Below the pieces are notes generated by a model that saw only the letters and a list, made by a program, of their open reading frames with translations, was not told the origin of the DNA and did no database searches. Position numbers and translations under genes: made by a program. Shown here piece after piece: positions 47,116 to 59,795 of a DNA stretch of 64,000 nt (positions are counted from its first letter, which is position 1; every line of letters begins with the position of its first letter). The stretch is from Epiperipatus broadwayi (lineage: Eukaryota; Onychophora; Udeonychophora; Euonychophora; Peripatidae), in NCBI GenBank assembly GCA_028023455.1, contig JAQFVV010012422.1, positions 9,894,337-9,958,336 on the forward strand. Reading direction: 5' to 3'.

Positions 47116-48121
47116 ACATCAAATTAATATAAGAGGGGTTTAAATCTAAGAGTAAAAGGTCAAACTATACTTTACAAATTAAATAAATATTTCTATTAAT
47201 TAGCTACACTCTGTCTTCTCTTGCTTGCTCATTCAAATGAGGATGGAACATTATGAAAATTGATAATATGAAATTAAATGATTAATTTAAAATGATTTGA
47301 AACAATAATTAAAGCGTTACACATTAATAATGGATTTCTCCATACTTTCTAAATTAATAATTTATGCATGTATCTGAATTATGTTATCTGTCATAAAATA
47401 ATTAATATAACTAAATCCGATTGGTTTACTTATGAAATTGTGATAAATATAATACAGATGATGATCATGGTCAACCAAGCTTTACTACAAAATCTACTTC
47501 AGTTGTTTTGTGATGAAAATCAATTCTACTTTTATTTTTATTTTTTATCAGCAAACTATCTCACACTTGACTATGAATAAAAGATGAAAAACATTCCATA
47601 GGGCACATGAGGGACAAAAGACTTTCATAACTCTAATCATTTAAATAACAATATGCAATAGCTCCCAAGTCTAACTTCTGAGACTTAAAATGAACTGGCG
47701 TGGACAAGTTCTCATCACCAAAATAAGAGAAATATACTACTTAGCTTCTCATACTATAATTCATAGAATACAACTATTAAATCTGGAGGATATAATCTAC
47801 TCCTAACAAATACTTCAACAAGCTAAGGGAGACTTTTCTCAATTCCAGACAATATACTATATAATCCACCCATGCCACCAAATACTCCAATAAATTAAGG
47901 GAGAATTTATCTCTATCCCAGATAATATACTCTTTAACATAAATGCTTTCATTCTGCATAACCACTACATACAGTTCAATCTAAGCATAATAAAAAACTA
48001 ATAAGTTTACACTTAAAATAAATCTCTAATCTTTCTACTCCTCTTAGCACATTTTCATTGTCCGAAACTGATGGCATTAAATTATTTTTACTTTCAATTC
48101 AAACATTATTATAGCTAGATT

Positions 48122-48175
<54 letters not shown>

Positions 48176-50990
48176 AGTATAATAACACAAACAAATTTCA
48201 AATCTCAGTAGATAAAGAACTACTGTAATGGTATCAACTAATAAACTGTAAAGGTAATAATGATTAAATCTCTCATTTCTGACAAGTATATATTTTTAAC
48301 TTGGAAATATACTAATTATTATTAAATAAGCAAGACAAAATAACTTCTAGCAAAATATTTTTTTAGTGCATTTTGCATTAGCACAAAATTGAAATAAAAG
48401 TTTGGTTTAGGATAAACAACAAATCTTTAAATTCTGAATAAGACAGTTATTAAAAAATAATTATTTTATATCTTCTTGAAAAATGCAAAGAAAAACAATA
48501 AAATTTTATATAATGAGCTCTTTTCAAAAACAAGCTGTCAATCCTTAACAGCGAATAGACATTTCTATCACTAACATGCGCATGTAAAATTATAAGCACC
48601 CAATAAAACTATTATAAAATAATACTAATTACCCAGTGTAATATTTTTCCATATTATACTTTTGAAACAAAAAAAATCATAATAATAAAAAAATCATAAG
48701 ACAAATTTTTACACCTATCTATCTATTAAATGCTAACAAAATAATAATAGCTCATTCGTAGTCTGTAAACGACATATCTTAGTCGTATACTAAATGATGA
48801 TGATCCTGGATATCACACATATGGACAAACATATAACGACTTCCTGCAGGGAGATAATATCAATTTGAATCCAATTTAGCAGCATTCAAAGTTTTTAGCA
48901 ATAGCTAATGAAACCGCTGGCAATATTATATATGAGAATTCTTCATTATGGCAATAAATATTTATTACAATGTAGGTATAGCAATTTATTACTTAAGCCA
49001 TTAGAAATGGCCAAGCATTTGTTCTGAATTTTAAAAGACATTCACAAAGCGCATAACCAATAAGTTTATAAAATCCACTTAAATTCACGTAAGTTTGTTG
49101 ATAACACATTTTAATAAGAAAATTCAACTGCAAATGAGAACAATAAATAAAAGAAATTCATATTCAGTTTTACGCTCTTCTACCCATTCCAGAATATTTG
49201 GAAAAAAGTTAATAATTAATCCATTAAATTATAAGTTACCCATTTGTTCTTAGTTTTTAAATACAAATGGTTAGGTAATGTTTTAACAACAACAATAATA
49301 AAGCAGATTAGAATAAATTATTCACACATATCTTTCTGTTTAAACTTCATTCCTTTATAGTTAGCAAAATTTATTAATAAAGAGTCTCTGACGTGTCCAA
49401 TGAACAAGCTCAACAAAAATTTTCCATTATGACAACATCCATTCCAGTTATTTCTTTAATATTAGAATTAGGATTTAGGTAAAATAATTTTGAAATATAA
49501 ACATGCATTTCTATTACTTCTTTAATATTAGAATTTTAAAGTTAAATAGTTTTATAATATAGCACACATACGTATCTTAAACAATGGCTTTAGAATTTCA
49601 AATAGTTAATTAAAAGCAAGGGAAAATGTACCTTGTTACTGTCATTTTACATCTTCATTTCCAGAAAGTTAATAATGGTTTTTCACTTTCAGACTTGGGT
49701 CTTGGAAGAATCAGCTTGTAAGACAAAATTGTACTAGTAAAGACTTTTGTTGGGAGAGAAATGATGAAATCAGAAAGCAAATTGAAGTTCAGTGAAGTTA
49801 AAGTCCCCTCCTTGTAAAAAGATTTCCCTTTTTTATATATCCCAGACTATTACCCAAGCATCTATTCTTTCAATAATCCAAGGTAATTTGAAAGTTATCT
49901 ATTCTTTCAATAATCCAAGGTAATTTGAAAGTTCAAAAGTCTCTAGACACAGAATTGCTCCACCCATAGCAAAAAATTATGCAAGAAACTTTTTTTGTCT
50001 TTATAAAGAAAGAAAGAAAAAAAAATCACTTTGTATTTTCAAGAAAAAAAATAATTAAATTGAACTAATAAGAAAATGTTCTATATTTCCAAAGTAACAA
50101 AATAAAACTAATGATAATTATTTTAGCAAATAAAATATTTAATAGTATAATTGTTGTTTGACAATCCACTGGTCAAGTGATCCGTTAATTCACTTAAAAT
50201 CTAACTAAGCTGGTTATTCAAGCTATTTAGGTTGTGAAAGTAAATATTTTACTATAAGACATGATATATGGTGGTTCAATGAAGTACATGAATAGAAAAT
50301 GAAGCTGAAAGATGGCACAAGCATATATGAACATTCACAAACACTATCCCACAGGCACTAAACTGATCTGACTGAAATGAAAATTTCTATGATGATGAGT
50401 CAAATATATTGTACTATTTACACTATAGATTAGAATATTATAAGCAAATAAATCAGAGAATTATCTAAACAAATATCAATACTGTTCTGCAGACAAATAA
50501 AACAAATTGGAATGAACTTAAACTAAATTGACAACTTCTCTGACAAGTCATCCCCCTTCCTATCATCGATTATTCACTAAAAAAATATTAAACATCTCAA
50601 AACCTTCAAATTATATTTATAAGTGCTTTTAAATATAATTTTTAGGTCGTTAATAAAAAAAAATTTAAAATTTCAGGCTATTTCATTTTTTTTTTATAGT
50701 AAGATGCTATAAGCTGTTTTTGAAACAGTGCTACATAATTACAATCAATATTTCTGGTGCCAATCCAGAAGGTTACAATATATATGATTATAAGAAGTGT
50801 TAATTGATAAACATAGACTATAAAAAGAGTAAAGTGTATAATATATAAAAAGGTAATAATTATATAGAGAGGTATATAAAGATATATGTGGGTATATAAA
50901 TAATGTTTATGGGATAGAATTTATATATGTATAAAGTGTAAAATTATATGTTCATGTATATTTGTATTCATGTATTTGTATTGTGTTTGT
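47116..50990. other. Unannotated AT-rich DNA with small tandem repeats
   Basis: Contains a roughly 75-bp imperfect duplication at about 47808-47935 (AAGCTAAGGGAGA versus AAATTAAGGGAGA, each followed by AGA(C/T)AATATACT), an AC/AT microsatellite at 48127-48175 and a 37-bp tandem duplication at 49860-49933 (CTATTCTTTCAATAATCCAA twice). No gene, RNA or mobile-element end is recognised. Confidence 0.45.
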
Positions 50991-50996
50991 TATAGT

Positions 50997-51037
50997 TCTG
51001 AAGAAGATTGCTGGGGCAATCGAAACTGTCAGTGGGT
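50997..51037 (+). ncRNA. Hammerhead-like remnant
   Basis: CTGAAGA is followed, after one extra A, by a perfect 6-bp hairpin (GATTGC-TGGG-GCAATC), then GAAAC-T-GTC. These are the elements of a type I hammerhead core (CUGANGA, helix II, GAAA, short helix III, cleavage at GUC). However, helix I pairing between TATAGTT upstream and AGTGGGT downstream is poor, and the extra A sits where helix II should close. It may be the decayed terminal region of a PLE or retrozyme; catalytic activity is doubtful. Confidence 0.4.
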
Positions 51038-52032
51038 TGTAAAAAAAGCATTGTAAAACAGTAATAAAAATATAGATGATTTAATATTACACTAAATATA
51101 TATTTTGGAAATCATTTATATTTTTCACATGTATGAGGTAGTGGGTATCGATTGTATAAGGTGGAAGGGATGCCTAAAGAAAGCTTGAAGTTCTGAATTC
51201 AAATTTGTTCCAATTACATCTAGCTTAAAATATATATGCTATATTTATATTTAAATCATAATGTCATACTATATCTTAGCAAGACATAACTAATACATTA
51301 AATCTTATCCCTCAGATATTGAAACCAAAATAAAATTAGTAAAATTTACAAATTGCCTCTAGACTTTAAGCTAGTAATATAATATTATGTAACAAACTTG
51401 TTGCAATTTTACAAAATAGTGTTCTTGTTGCTGTATATGTTTCTTTATTATTTGATTATATCAGACTTAATGAGCAAATTCTGTAAATAAAAAAACTTTT
51501 GTTTTACTTTTTAAAGACTTTATGATAGTATACTTGGGGAACCTATAATATAAGTAGTAATGTTTAAAATAATTACAGTTAAATGCATAAAAGTATTCCA
51601 TATAATATTAACAATTTTTTAAAATAGGAAAATATTCTTTATAGAAATTTTTTTATGTTTCTCATACCTTTGTTTGTCTTAATATTTTGAATAACTTAAT
51701 AAAAACAGCAAAATAAATATTTATTTATTTTACCTTTATTCTAGGTTTATTTAATATTAGCTTAATTATTTGAATTTTTCAAATAGTGATATTATGCTTC
51801 CATTATGAACTGTTTGTGTTTATTAAATATCGTGGAAAAAAATGGATGTTAAGAATGAAATCCCATTGAAATTTTTAATTCTAGTTTTGATTCCCTTTGT
51901 AGGTAGTGTAAGAATTATCACATCAAAAATTTAATTTATCTATACTATATAATTAAATATGTAATGAAATTTTTAAGTAAGAATTTAAATTATTAATTTA
52001 AAGTAAAAGAAAATATATATTTTATTTTTTAG
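51038..52032 (+). other. Probable intron sequence upstream of the laminin-EGF exon
   Basis: AT-rich, without other recognised features. It ends in a T-rich acceptor tract (TTTTATTTTTTAG). Confidence 0.4.
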
Positions 52033-52134
52033 TGTGTAATTGTGACCCTGAAGGCTCACTCTCATCTGCTTGTGATGATGATGGGTGCTGTAGATGCAGA
52101 GAAGGATTTACTGGAGCTAAGTGTGATTTAAGAG
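52033..52134 (+). CDS. Internal exon encoding a laminin-type EGF-like repeat (partial gene)
   Basis: A 102-base exon flanked by a polypyrimidine tract plus AG (52031-52032) and a GT donor (AGAG|GTGATT, 52135). Translation gives CNCDPEGSLSSACDDDG, then CCRCREGFTGAKCD. This is the first part of a laminin EGF-like domain: C-x-C, DPEGS-like turn, C, G-x-C-x-C, G-F-x-G-x-x-C. The exon length is a multiple of three and begins and ends in the same phase, so it can be skipped or shuffled in frame. The residue before the C-R-C pair is Cys where Gln is common, giving one unpaired-looking extra cysteine. The last Cys residues of the domain would lie in the next exon, not found here. The parent could be a laminin, netrin-type or other multi-EGF extracellular protein; it cannot be named from 34 codons. 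Confidence 0.8.
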
Positions 52135-53639
52135 GTGATTACTATTATTTATATTTTCAGTTTGATCTTAATTACATTGAAATTTTTTTTTTCAAATTAA
52201 GTTATTGTGTGTGTTTTTAGAAATATATATATATGTAAAAAATTTGTCATAAGGATTTTGGGGCATAGAAAAGTTTAATCAAAGTGGGCCATTATGGTTT
52301 ACAAGCTATGCAATTATAAAATTAATATAATTGAAAAATGATTGTAATATTTACTTAAGTATTTATTAGTCACAGTTATATCTGAAGGAAAATATAATAA
52401 AATAATTAACATCTTAAAGATCATTAAAAGCATATGGTAATATTAACTGTTTTGGACTGGTTATCACATTTATATAAAGATGCTTATGTTGTCTAATAAT
52501 AATTTCTTTGCATGGGTTAACTGAGTTAATGTTACTATTCAGTAATAATAATTTAATAATTATCTTTGGCAGCAAATATTTGTTATGTGATGTCACTGTT
52601 ATCTAAGTAATTCTGTGATAAACTGTCCAAAAGAATTTCTTTTATGTAAAAAGTAATTCTTTTGGACAATTTATCACAGTTATTTGTAGAGTTCAGTGTT
52701 TGTTAAAGGTAATTTTCTTAACTATAATATATAAATAAACATTTATTTTAGTGCTGTTTCTAATTGTAATACATTTGTTTATTATTTAACACACGCAAAA
52801 GCGCACAATAGCTTGAATGGCTGATTTTAAATGTATTAACTATGATATATAAATGGCACTGCTGTGTGTAAATTTTACTAATGGATAATGGTAATTTTAT
52901 TGCAAAGATTATCATTATTATATGTACAAGTGGATATCACTTATGCATTTTCTTTCAATGAATTGTTTAAAAAAATATTACAGCAATATTCAATGCATCT
53001 TGAGATCAAGTTCATACTATTTTGAATAAATGCTTATTCTCTTTATTTCTATTTATTTTTGGATAATTGATCCTTTTTTAAACAATAAGCATATATTATG
53101 CTACATTTATTTTTGCTATTAGATAGTTTTTTGCACAACCTACTCTTCATATCAGTAAAAACTTGGAAATTATAATTTCTAGCACATCTAGGACAGACAT
53201 TGATTTTACTAATTGTGAAAAACTTATGAAGATGCATTTTTATTAAATTCTTTACTTTTGGATAGTATAGTTAATGTTTTCCCCATGATATGTTTGAGAA
53301 GTTGCCTTGATTAGAGAAGTTATAATGCATATTTTTTCTTTGTACTATTGTCAGATGATGATGATGATATGAGTAATAAAATGTTAAAATAAACTTAAAA
53401 ATAATGAGATTGAGAGATGGTTTATGTATTAGAGAAATAGTTTTAGATGAAAAAGATATACGATAAAGAGGTAAGAGACAAATAGTAATTGAAAAGTTTT
53501 GAAAATTTCTTAATTGGTGATTCAGAGATTAGAGCATATGCAATATAATAATAGGAAAAGATAGAAAGAGGAATATAAGAGTATGATTACCGGTTGCTAA
53601 AGTTTTAAATATCTAATAAAAACAATATTGTAGTATTGG
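52135..53639 (+). other. Probable intron or intergenic sequence downstream of the exon
   Basis: No following exon could be recognised. Apart from the hairpin at 52613-52679 the stretch is AT-rich without identifiable features. Confidence 0.4.
52613..52679. repeat. 67-bp near-perfect hairpin
   Basis: CTGTGATAAACTGTCCAAAA and its complement TTTTGGACAATTTATCACAG form arms of about 24 bp with one mismatch, separated by a loop of about 17 bases. It could be a very short MITE or a miRNA-like precursor. It lies about 480 bp downstream of the laminin-EGF exon. Confidence 0.75.
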
Positions 53640-54880
53640 TGGAAAGGGATATCAAAAAGACATTAAGAAGGTTTGAAAAGAAGATTATGTTTTTGGAGGC
53701 AATGAATTGTGAAATAAGGGTAATAAGGATTATTGGTGAAAAATTTGATACTGAAGTAAATTTAAATAAGTTTGTGATATAATTTGTCAGAATTTAAGTG
53801 TGAGAATAGCAGTATGACTTTTTAGATTTGGAAGAAACATTTATTAAAAAGTTTTGTTTAAAAAATGGTTATATTTAATAAAGAGAAGAAATAACAATTA
53901 GGAGAATTAGTTTTTAATGAATTTTATTATCAATCAAACTGAGAATGAAGGAGGGGAGAATATTTATTATTTGGAAGAGAAAATTATTAATTATGATTGT
54001 GGATATTTAAAGTTATTTGCTAGATATATTGACAATTATTTGTTTGTAGTTGAAAATATTAAATTTGAAGACTTATTAAATAAGTTTGTTTTGATCCGTC
54101 TATAAAATAAGTTATAGAAGGAGGAGGGTTAGATTTTGTTAAATTAAAATTTTTAGATTTATTGGTGATAAGAAATATAAAAAATAATCATTTGGTATGT
54201 AATCACTATGTTAAGAATAAAGATTTAAGATCTATTATTAAAACTGATAGCTATGAATTTGTTTCCCATAAAGTAGCTGCTTTAAAAAATATTGCTGTAG
54301 AAATCAGAGATTAAATAGTTTTAATAAGGTTGCTTGTTTTAAGGAGATCAGTTTTACAAATAAAGATTATTTGAGTATTGGTAAGGTATTTTACTTAATA
54401 GTAATTATGGTTTTGTTAATAATTGTAATAATGTGAAGGATAAAAAAAGATATTTTATTTTTTTGCCTATGAAATTGTCTTCTTATAGAATTGTAGATAG
54501 GGAAAGTGAAAGGAGAACTATTTGATATTTTTATTTTCTTTTATCATGTTGGGGATGGCACAAAACGTTGTCCAATTAGTACAATACTTTCAAAGGTATG
54601 TAAAGAGTGAGGGAAAATGTTTACATGTAGATAGATATTGGAGTGGAAATATAAATAGTTTAACAAGGAAATATTTTGATTTTATTTTAAATTGAAATTT
54701 TTTCTCTAATAATTCTAAAGTAATACTCATTTGTATTTAGCCCAGGATATTATCAAAGATTATTATCGATCTTCCAACTAGAATGTCTATGTCATTTTTA
54801 TGCTCGTGACTTATATAGATATATAGTAATATTTTTTTAAGCTGGATAAGGTGGTTGAGAGAATCGGACCGATACAAAAA
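53640..54880 (+). pseudogene. Penelope-like element remnant D1
   Basis: The open segment 53917-54105 reads YYLEEKIINYDCGYLKLF, then ARYIDNYLFVV, which is the PLE RT catalytic motif with Asn in place of the second Asp (YVDD expected). Downstream text in other frames (LKFLDLLVIRN near 54150, then DLRSIIKTDSYEFVSHKVAA near 54225) matches the conserved post-YVDD region of PLE RTs. The last about 390 bp (54494-54880) are repeated at 59408-59795. Stops and indels throughout make it dead. The 5' limit is uncertain, and the assignment to PLE rather than another RT is by motif order. Confidence 0.65.
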
Positions 54881-55440
54881 ATGGCCCCAATGTGTAAGGC
54901 CGCAAACTAAAATTACAAATAGAGTGACAAAAGAAAAAGAAAATTAATAATATTAGTATAAATGAAAATTAATGAAGATAAATGTATATTTTTGCTTACA
55001 AAATGTAATATAAGCGAGAAGACATAGGTTGGTCAATATAAGGTTTAAATAGCCAGTTCAAAAAAAGAAGAGTATATAAATATTTTTTTTTGTTTGTTAT
55101 GTTATTAGCATGGATCAATTGAGATATATTAGAGTCAGGGAAATGTGCTGAAGGAAGATGACCTAAACAAATAGTGAATGGGACTGAATGAAAGGTGTGG
55201 TGTACTGCATAGGGTAATATGATATTAAATTTTATATATTTGTAATTTTAAACAGAGAGAATTATGCAATTTTGAGTGTTTTAAATATGAGTTAAAATTT
55301 ATATATTTGGGATTTAAGATAATTATGCAAGTCAAAATAATTTAATACAAGCGTGATAAGAAAAATGATAACATAATAGATATATCCCCGAAATTACAGC
55401 TAAAGATTCACGAAGTCATAGGATTTCACAATACTAATAA
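54881..55440. other. Spacer before the third LTR element
   Basis: No recognised feature. A 5' LTR matching 56837-58631 was looked for here and not found. Confidence 0.4.
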
Positions 55441-56083
55441 ATGTTGACTAGAGCAAAGAAGGGAAAAATGGAAAAATTATCATCAGATAGTGAAACGAAG
55501 GATCGCATAAACTCAAAAACACTGGAGGAAGAACAGCCAGAAAAAAAAGACTTGGAGGACCAACAAGATGAACCCAAAAAGGAAATTGAAGACCTGAAGT
55601 TAATGATGAAGAACTTTTTAAGTCATGTAAAAAAGGAGAATGCTAGAATACTGAAAAAATTAGAAGAAATGGAGACAGGAGATGTATGAACAGAGAGCAG
55701 TTACTGACAAAAAGATCAGAGAAGTAGAAAGTGAAATATTACAAAAAAATGGATGCAAGATTTGAGATGTTAGAAATGGGATATAACAAGTGAAATCAAA
55801 GCAGGTAAGAGAGACTTCAAATAGATAGGATAGATAGGAAGTTAGCCAAGTCAGGACAAGAGGACACAAAACAAGAGACTAAAATTAATGATAGAGAAAA
55901 CATGATTAAAAAATGTAAAAAGGGACATAGGAAGGCAAGATCTCAAAGTCAGAGTCCTGAAATGGATGTTAAGTATAAAGGAAATACATTCAAAAACCAA
56001 GGGAAGAATTATGGAAAAGGTAGAGGGTATAGACAAGTATTGCCCAAGCCTGGGGGTACTAAGAACAAAGATGAAGGATAAGT
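55441..56083 (+). pseudogene. gag: Gag-like ORF of a third LTR element
   Basis: The first 82 codons begin MLTRAKKGKMEKLSSDSETK and continue as a charged, Glu/Lys-rich segment with heptad-like spacing (DLKLMMKNFLSHVKKENARI), suggesting a coiled coil. After a stop at 55687, another frame ends in a Lys/Arg/Gly-rich tail (NQGKNYGKGRGYRQVLPK) near 55995-56045. An N-terminal MLTR followed by a charged coiled coil and a basic C-terminal tail is common in Gag proteins of LTR elements. The polypurine tract and LTR downstream support this, but no capsid WW or zinc knuckle is seen and pol is absent, so the identity is tentative. Confidence 0.5.
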
Positions 56084-56826
56084 AATAGTAGCTGTTGGTT
56101 GATAATTATCTTTGGTTTCTCGGGCATGATATGTAGGAGCTGGATTGTATCTGGGTTACTGTGCTCTGGGAAAGTGACAAGGGTTCAGTGGGTCAGCCAG
56201 AGATCTATGTAGTTTGAAATTTCTATGACTTTGTAATAGTGTATGTATTCTGCCGTTTGTATGGGGATACTGTTTAGCTGAGAAAAAGATAATCTTTTCT
56301 CAGAGACCTTTGTACCTTGTGATGTGAAAAGACCTGGTAAATCTTAAAAGAAAGAAGCATGGGTACATTTACTAAGATTGTACATTTAATAAGGCTCTTC
56401 GAAAATGGAGAGTTCATTTTTTGTGATCTAGAATGCAAAAAGATCCCGTAAGCCTCCAAATACATGAGCAGGGATGCATTTATTAGATATTTTTGGTACT
56501 TGACATATATTGTTTGTCATAGAGTTTCCGATGAAGTATGGGCCTTTGGGCCGATGTGCTGGGTTATTGTTGTTTTGTTCCAGAAGTTGGAATATGATAT
56601 ATATTTGGTGGAACATATTAGTGTTTGGGAGCACAGGTTTGCATTTCTGCCCATCAGATGCTATGGTGTTTAATCATATATAAAAGAGAGAGAGAGAGTG
56701 AGAAACAGAAAGGAAATATAGTGGTTAATTCAAAATTAGTATAAAAGCTTTAAAAGTTAATAGTAGGTAAATAATTTAAATAAGACATTTAAAAAAGAAT
56801 AATTACTCTCCTTTAATGATTTCATC
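56084..56826. other. Internal region of the third LTR element
   Basis: About 740 bp lie between the gag-like ORF and the polypurine tract where about 3-4 kb of pol would be expected. Short open frames show no RT, RNase H or integrase motif. Pol has probably been deleted, or this is a non-autonomous derivative. Confidence 0.45.
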
Positions 56827-56835
56827 AGGGAGGGA
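56827..56835 (+). other. Polypurine tract of the third LTR element
   Basis: AGGGAGGGA lies immediately before TTGTGCCAGACC, in the same context as the tracts of gypsy-1 and gypsy-2. Confidence 0.6.
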
Positions 56836-56836
56836 T

Positions 56837-58631
56837 TGTGCCAGACCGTAGCATGTCCATGCACAAGATGGCTGTAGCCAACAGTTTGGCACAGCTAACT
56901 TTATTGAATTCATTGAATAAACAATGAGAGTTGGTCTATACTAGATTCCCATCTCATTGCATACATAACTCACACTTATATATTAGTTTATTTTTGAATA
57001 ATTAACACATACTATAAATGTATGTCCTTTGGATAAAAGTATTTATAAATTTATAGAAAGAAATTAGAGAATTAACATTTGTTTACATGGTGGAAAATTT
57101 TATGTATTTATCTCTTTGTGTGTATTTATTAGTATATGTATCATATTTATTGTAAAGGTTCCAACACGTATATGTATAAAGATTTCTGTATATTTATTTT
57201 ATTATTATTATTTTTTTGATAGTTTTGAAATATTGTTTTTTTTTTTAAATATTTTTGTGTGTGACCATTAAAAAGGTGGATTTAATCAATCTTTGTCTTT
57301 CTATTTATATTTTTTGTATGTAATCAGGTAGAGTAGTTTTAATTAATTTGTAAAATCGAATTATAAGCATGTTATCTAAAGGATGTGGGTGGTCTATTAC
57401 CCCAATATGGAGTTTGAAATTCCTAAAAATAAAAAAAGTAGGAAAAGGAGAGATTTTGAAACAAAATTTGTAAAAGAATGTACTAAAAGTAAAATTATCA
57501 AATGCAATATCTCAAAATAGGATGCAAGCAATTGCAACTTGTGGGCGGACTGAGAGATATATAATAACCTACCTGTGAGGTGTGAGGGATTAAACGATTA
57601 TTCTTTTGCATTCATTATGCTGTTGGGTTGCTGAATATTTTTTGTTTTAGTTTGAGAGGGAGTTTGTTGCATATATTTTTTTTTGTTTATGGGACCTGCC
57701 AGTTATGGAATGGATATAAACTTTTGTTGAATGTTTTTCTTTGTGGTTTGCGTAGATATTAATTAAAGTTACCATCACCCATATGATTTTGGAAATCATT
57801 TAATCATACACAGTTCAGTGATTAATCAAAAGAAGAAAAAAATACATTTTGGATTGCCATTATTAAAATTATTAAAATGAGCACCCATGGGTATAATACT
57901 AGAATAACCAGAGACACATTTCTAATACTTAAAAGTGGTAATGGAACCTTGATACAGTAATTCTTGTCATACTATCATTTAATCACATTTAAAAAGAAAG
58001 GAACAAATGAAGGTGTAAATCCATTTCATGGAAAATAAGCTTACCATGGAAGTCACATGAATTGGTAATTTGTATTAAGTTATCCAGTAAAGAAACATCC
58101 TGACAATGATAACTAAGTTTCATCTAATTGCCTGAAAAATTATGGAGTAGAAAAACCATAGCAGTGCACCTGCCCATTCAGATTTTTAATTGCTAAGATG
58201 TGTGTTCCATATATCTTGTGTATCCCGATTGAAGGACTCTACAAATATGGAAAGGAGTTAAGTGAATTTTACCATCTCTTCTAGTGGTTTAGTTGGTCTG
58301 CCCAGAATTTTGAACCCGGAGAGAATGCAGAATAAAGATGAGTAAAACAAAAAAAATATTTATAATTTTTTAAATTTTATTGTTATATTATTAGAGTGGA
58401 TATAATAAATATAATTGTATTATATTTACTAACACATTATTAGATATAATCATTTTTTTTGTATATAATATTGTAAAATAATATTGCATATACATAGGTC
58501 TCACTTAAATCCACTAAGTGTAGGATTCTCATTTTTTTGTTCTTTTCCCGCATTTTACCTTTACGTTTTATTTATTTTTAATCATGGTGGCGACACCTCA
58601 TGTTGAGTGTTCTATGGCTGGCCTATACACA
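56837..58631 (+). mobile_element. Probable single LTR of a third gypsy-type element
   Basis: Begins TGTGCCAGACCGTAGC directly after a polypurine tract. As in the other two elements the start can form a hairpin (TGTGCCA at 56837 with TGGCACA at 56887). The likely end is CTATACACA near 58631, chosen because the ATGGTGGCGACACCTCATG block near 58584 resembles CTAGTGGCGCCTTCATATGA near the end of the gypsy-2 LTR, giving a similar length of about 1.8 kb. No second copy exists in the window, so the right boundary is inferred only. Confidence 0.5.
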
Positions 58632-59400
58632 TTTTTTTATTAACCAAAAAAAAAAAGAAATATGTAAGATATAACTTTACATACTTAAATATAAAGATGT
58701 ATATAACCTTAAAAGTTTATATGAGCAATTGAGGAAAGTTCAAATGGTTAGACCTGTTTATAAGTTTAATTTCATTATTTTGTTGGATTTATGAAATTAA
58801 GCATTCTGTGTTTGTGCAGGGAGAAGGGGGGGGATATACCACATCCATTAGCCTCCATCTTTGACCATTTTATATTTGATGGCAAAATAAATTAACTTGC
58901 ACATAAGTTAGGAAATGCATTTTTTTTGTTTTTAACCTAAATTTATAAAATATAAAATCCAAATACTCTTGCATGATTTATATTATGTATAGAATAGTAA
59001 AATTTAAACTAGAAAGCCGTATAATGGATTTATGATTTAATCTTATATTATTTAAATGTATATGTGGTGGAGGGAGATATTTAAATAAATAGTATTGTCT
59101 TATATTTCATTTGCTTATCCTGTGTTTTATTATTAGTTAAATAAATAATATTGTCTTACATTTAATTTGCTTATTGTATGTTTTATTTTAAAATAAAAAA
59201 ATGCAATCACTTATTTGTAATATATGCTTAACACGGTTATAAAAATTTGTAGAAATTCTTATCCCAAAGTACCTGAGATAGGGAATTATAAATGAGCTAG
59301 TCATTAGGATAATATATGGGAGTTGAATTATAATTTACTTTTCATCCAATTTTCCTTTATTAAATAAAACCATACTTCCAACAACGATCAAAATTCCTCT
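58632..59400. other. Unannotated AT-rich DNA
   Basis: Contains a roughly 62-bp imperfect duplication at about 59083-59205 (AAATAGTATTGTCTTATATT versus AAATAATATTGTCTTACATT). No gene is seen. Confidence 0.45.
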
Positions 59401-59407
59401 TTGCATA

Positions 59408-59795
59408 CTCTCTTGATAGATAGGGAAAGGGAGAACTATTTCACATTTTTACTTTCTTTTATTCTGTTGGGGGCGGCACCAAAGGTTGTCCAATTGGTAC
59501 AATACTTTCAAAGGTATGTAAAGAGTGAGGAAAAATGTCTACATGTAGATAGATATTGGGGTGGAATTATAAATAGTTTAATAAGGGAATATTTTGATTT
59601 TATTTTAAATTGAATTTCTTTTCTCTAATAATTCTTAAAGTAATACTCGTTTGTATTTAACCTGGGTATTACTGAAGATTATTATCGATCTTCCAACTAG
59701 AATATCTGTCATTTCATGCTCATGACGTATATAGATATATAGTATTATTTTTTTAAAATGGATAAGATGGTTGGGAGAATTGGATCGGAACAATA
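59408..59795 (+). repeat. Penelope-like remnant D2 (duplicate of 54494-54880)
   Basis: Diverged direct copy of the end of remnant D1. Both contain GTTGTCCAATT, ACAATACTTTCAAAGGTATG and TTATCGATCTTCCAACTAGA. An open frame of 70 codons here (to 59613) reads VVQLVQYFQRYVKSEEKCLH and RYWGGIINSLIREYFDFILN; the same text with substitutions is present in D1, so it was once coding. The domain is not recognised. It is probably the 3' part of a PLE, but the class is inferred from its position after PLE RT text in D1. Confidence 0.6.

Noticed and set aside
49690-49722. Possible micro-exon (TTTCACTTTCAG acceptor, GTAAGA donor, about 25 bases between)
   Set aside because: Splice-like words are expected by chance in AT-rich DNA, and the short interior gives no protein evidence.
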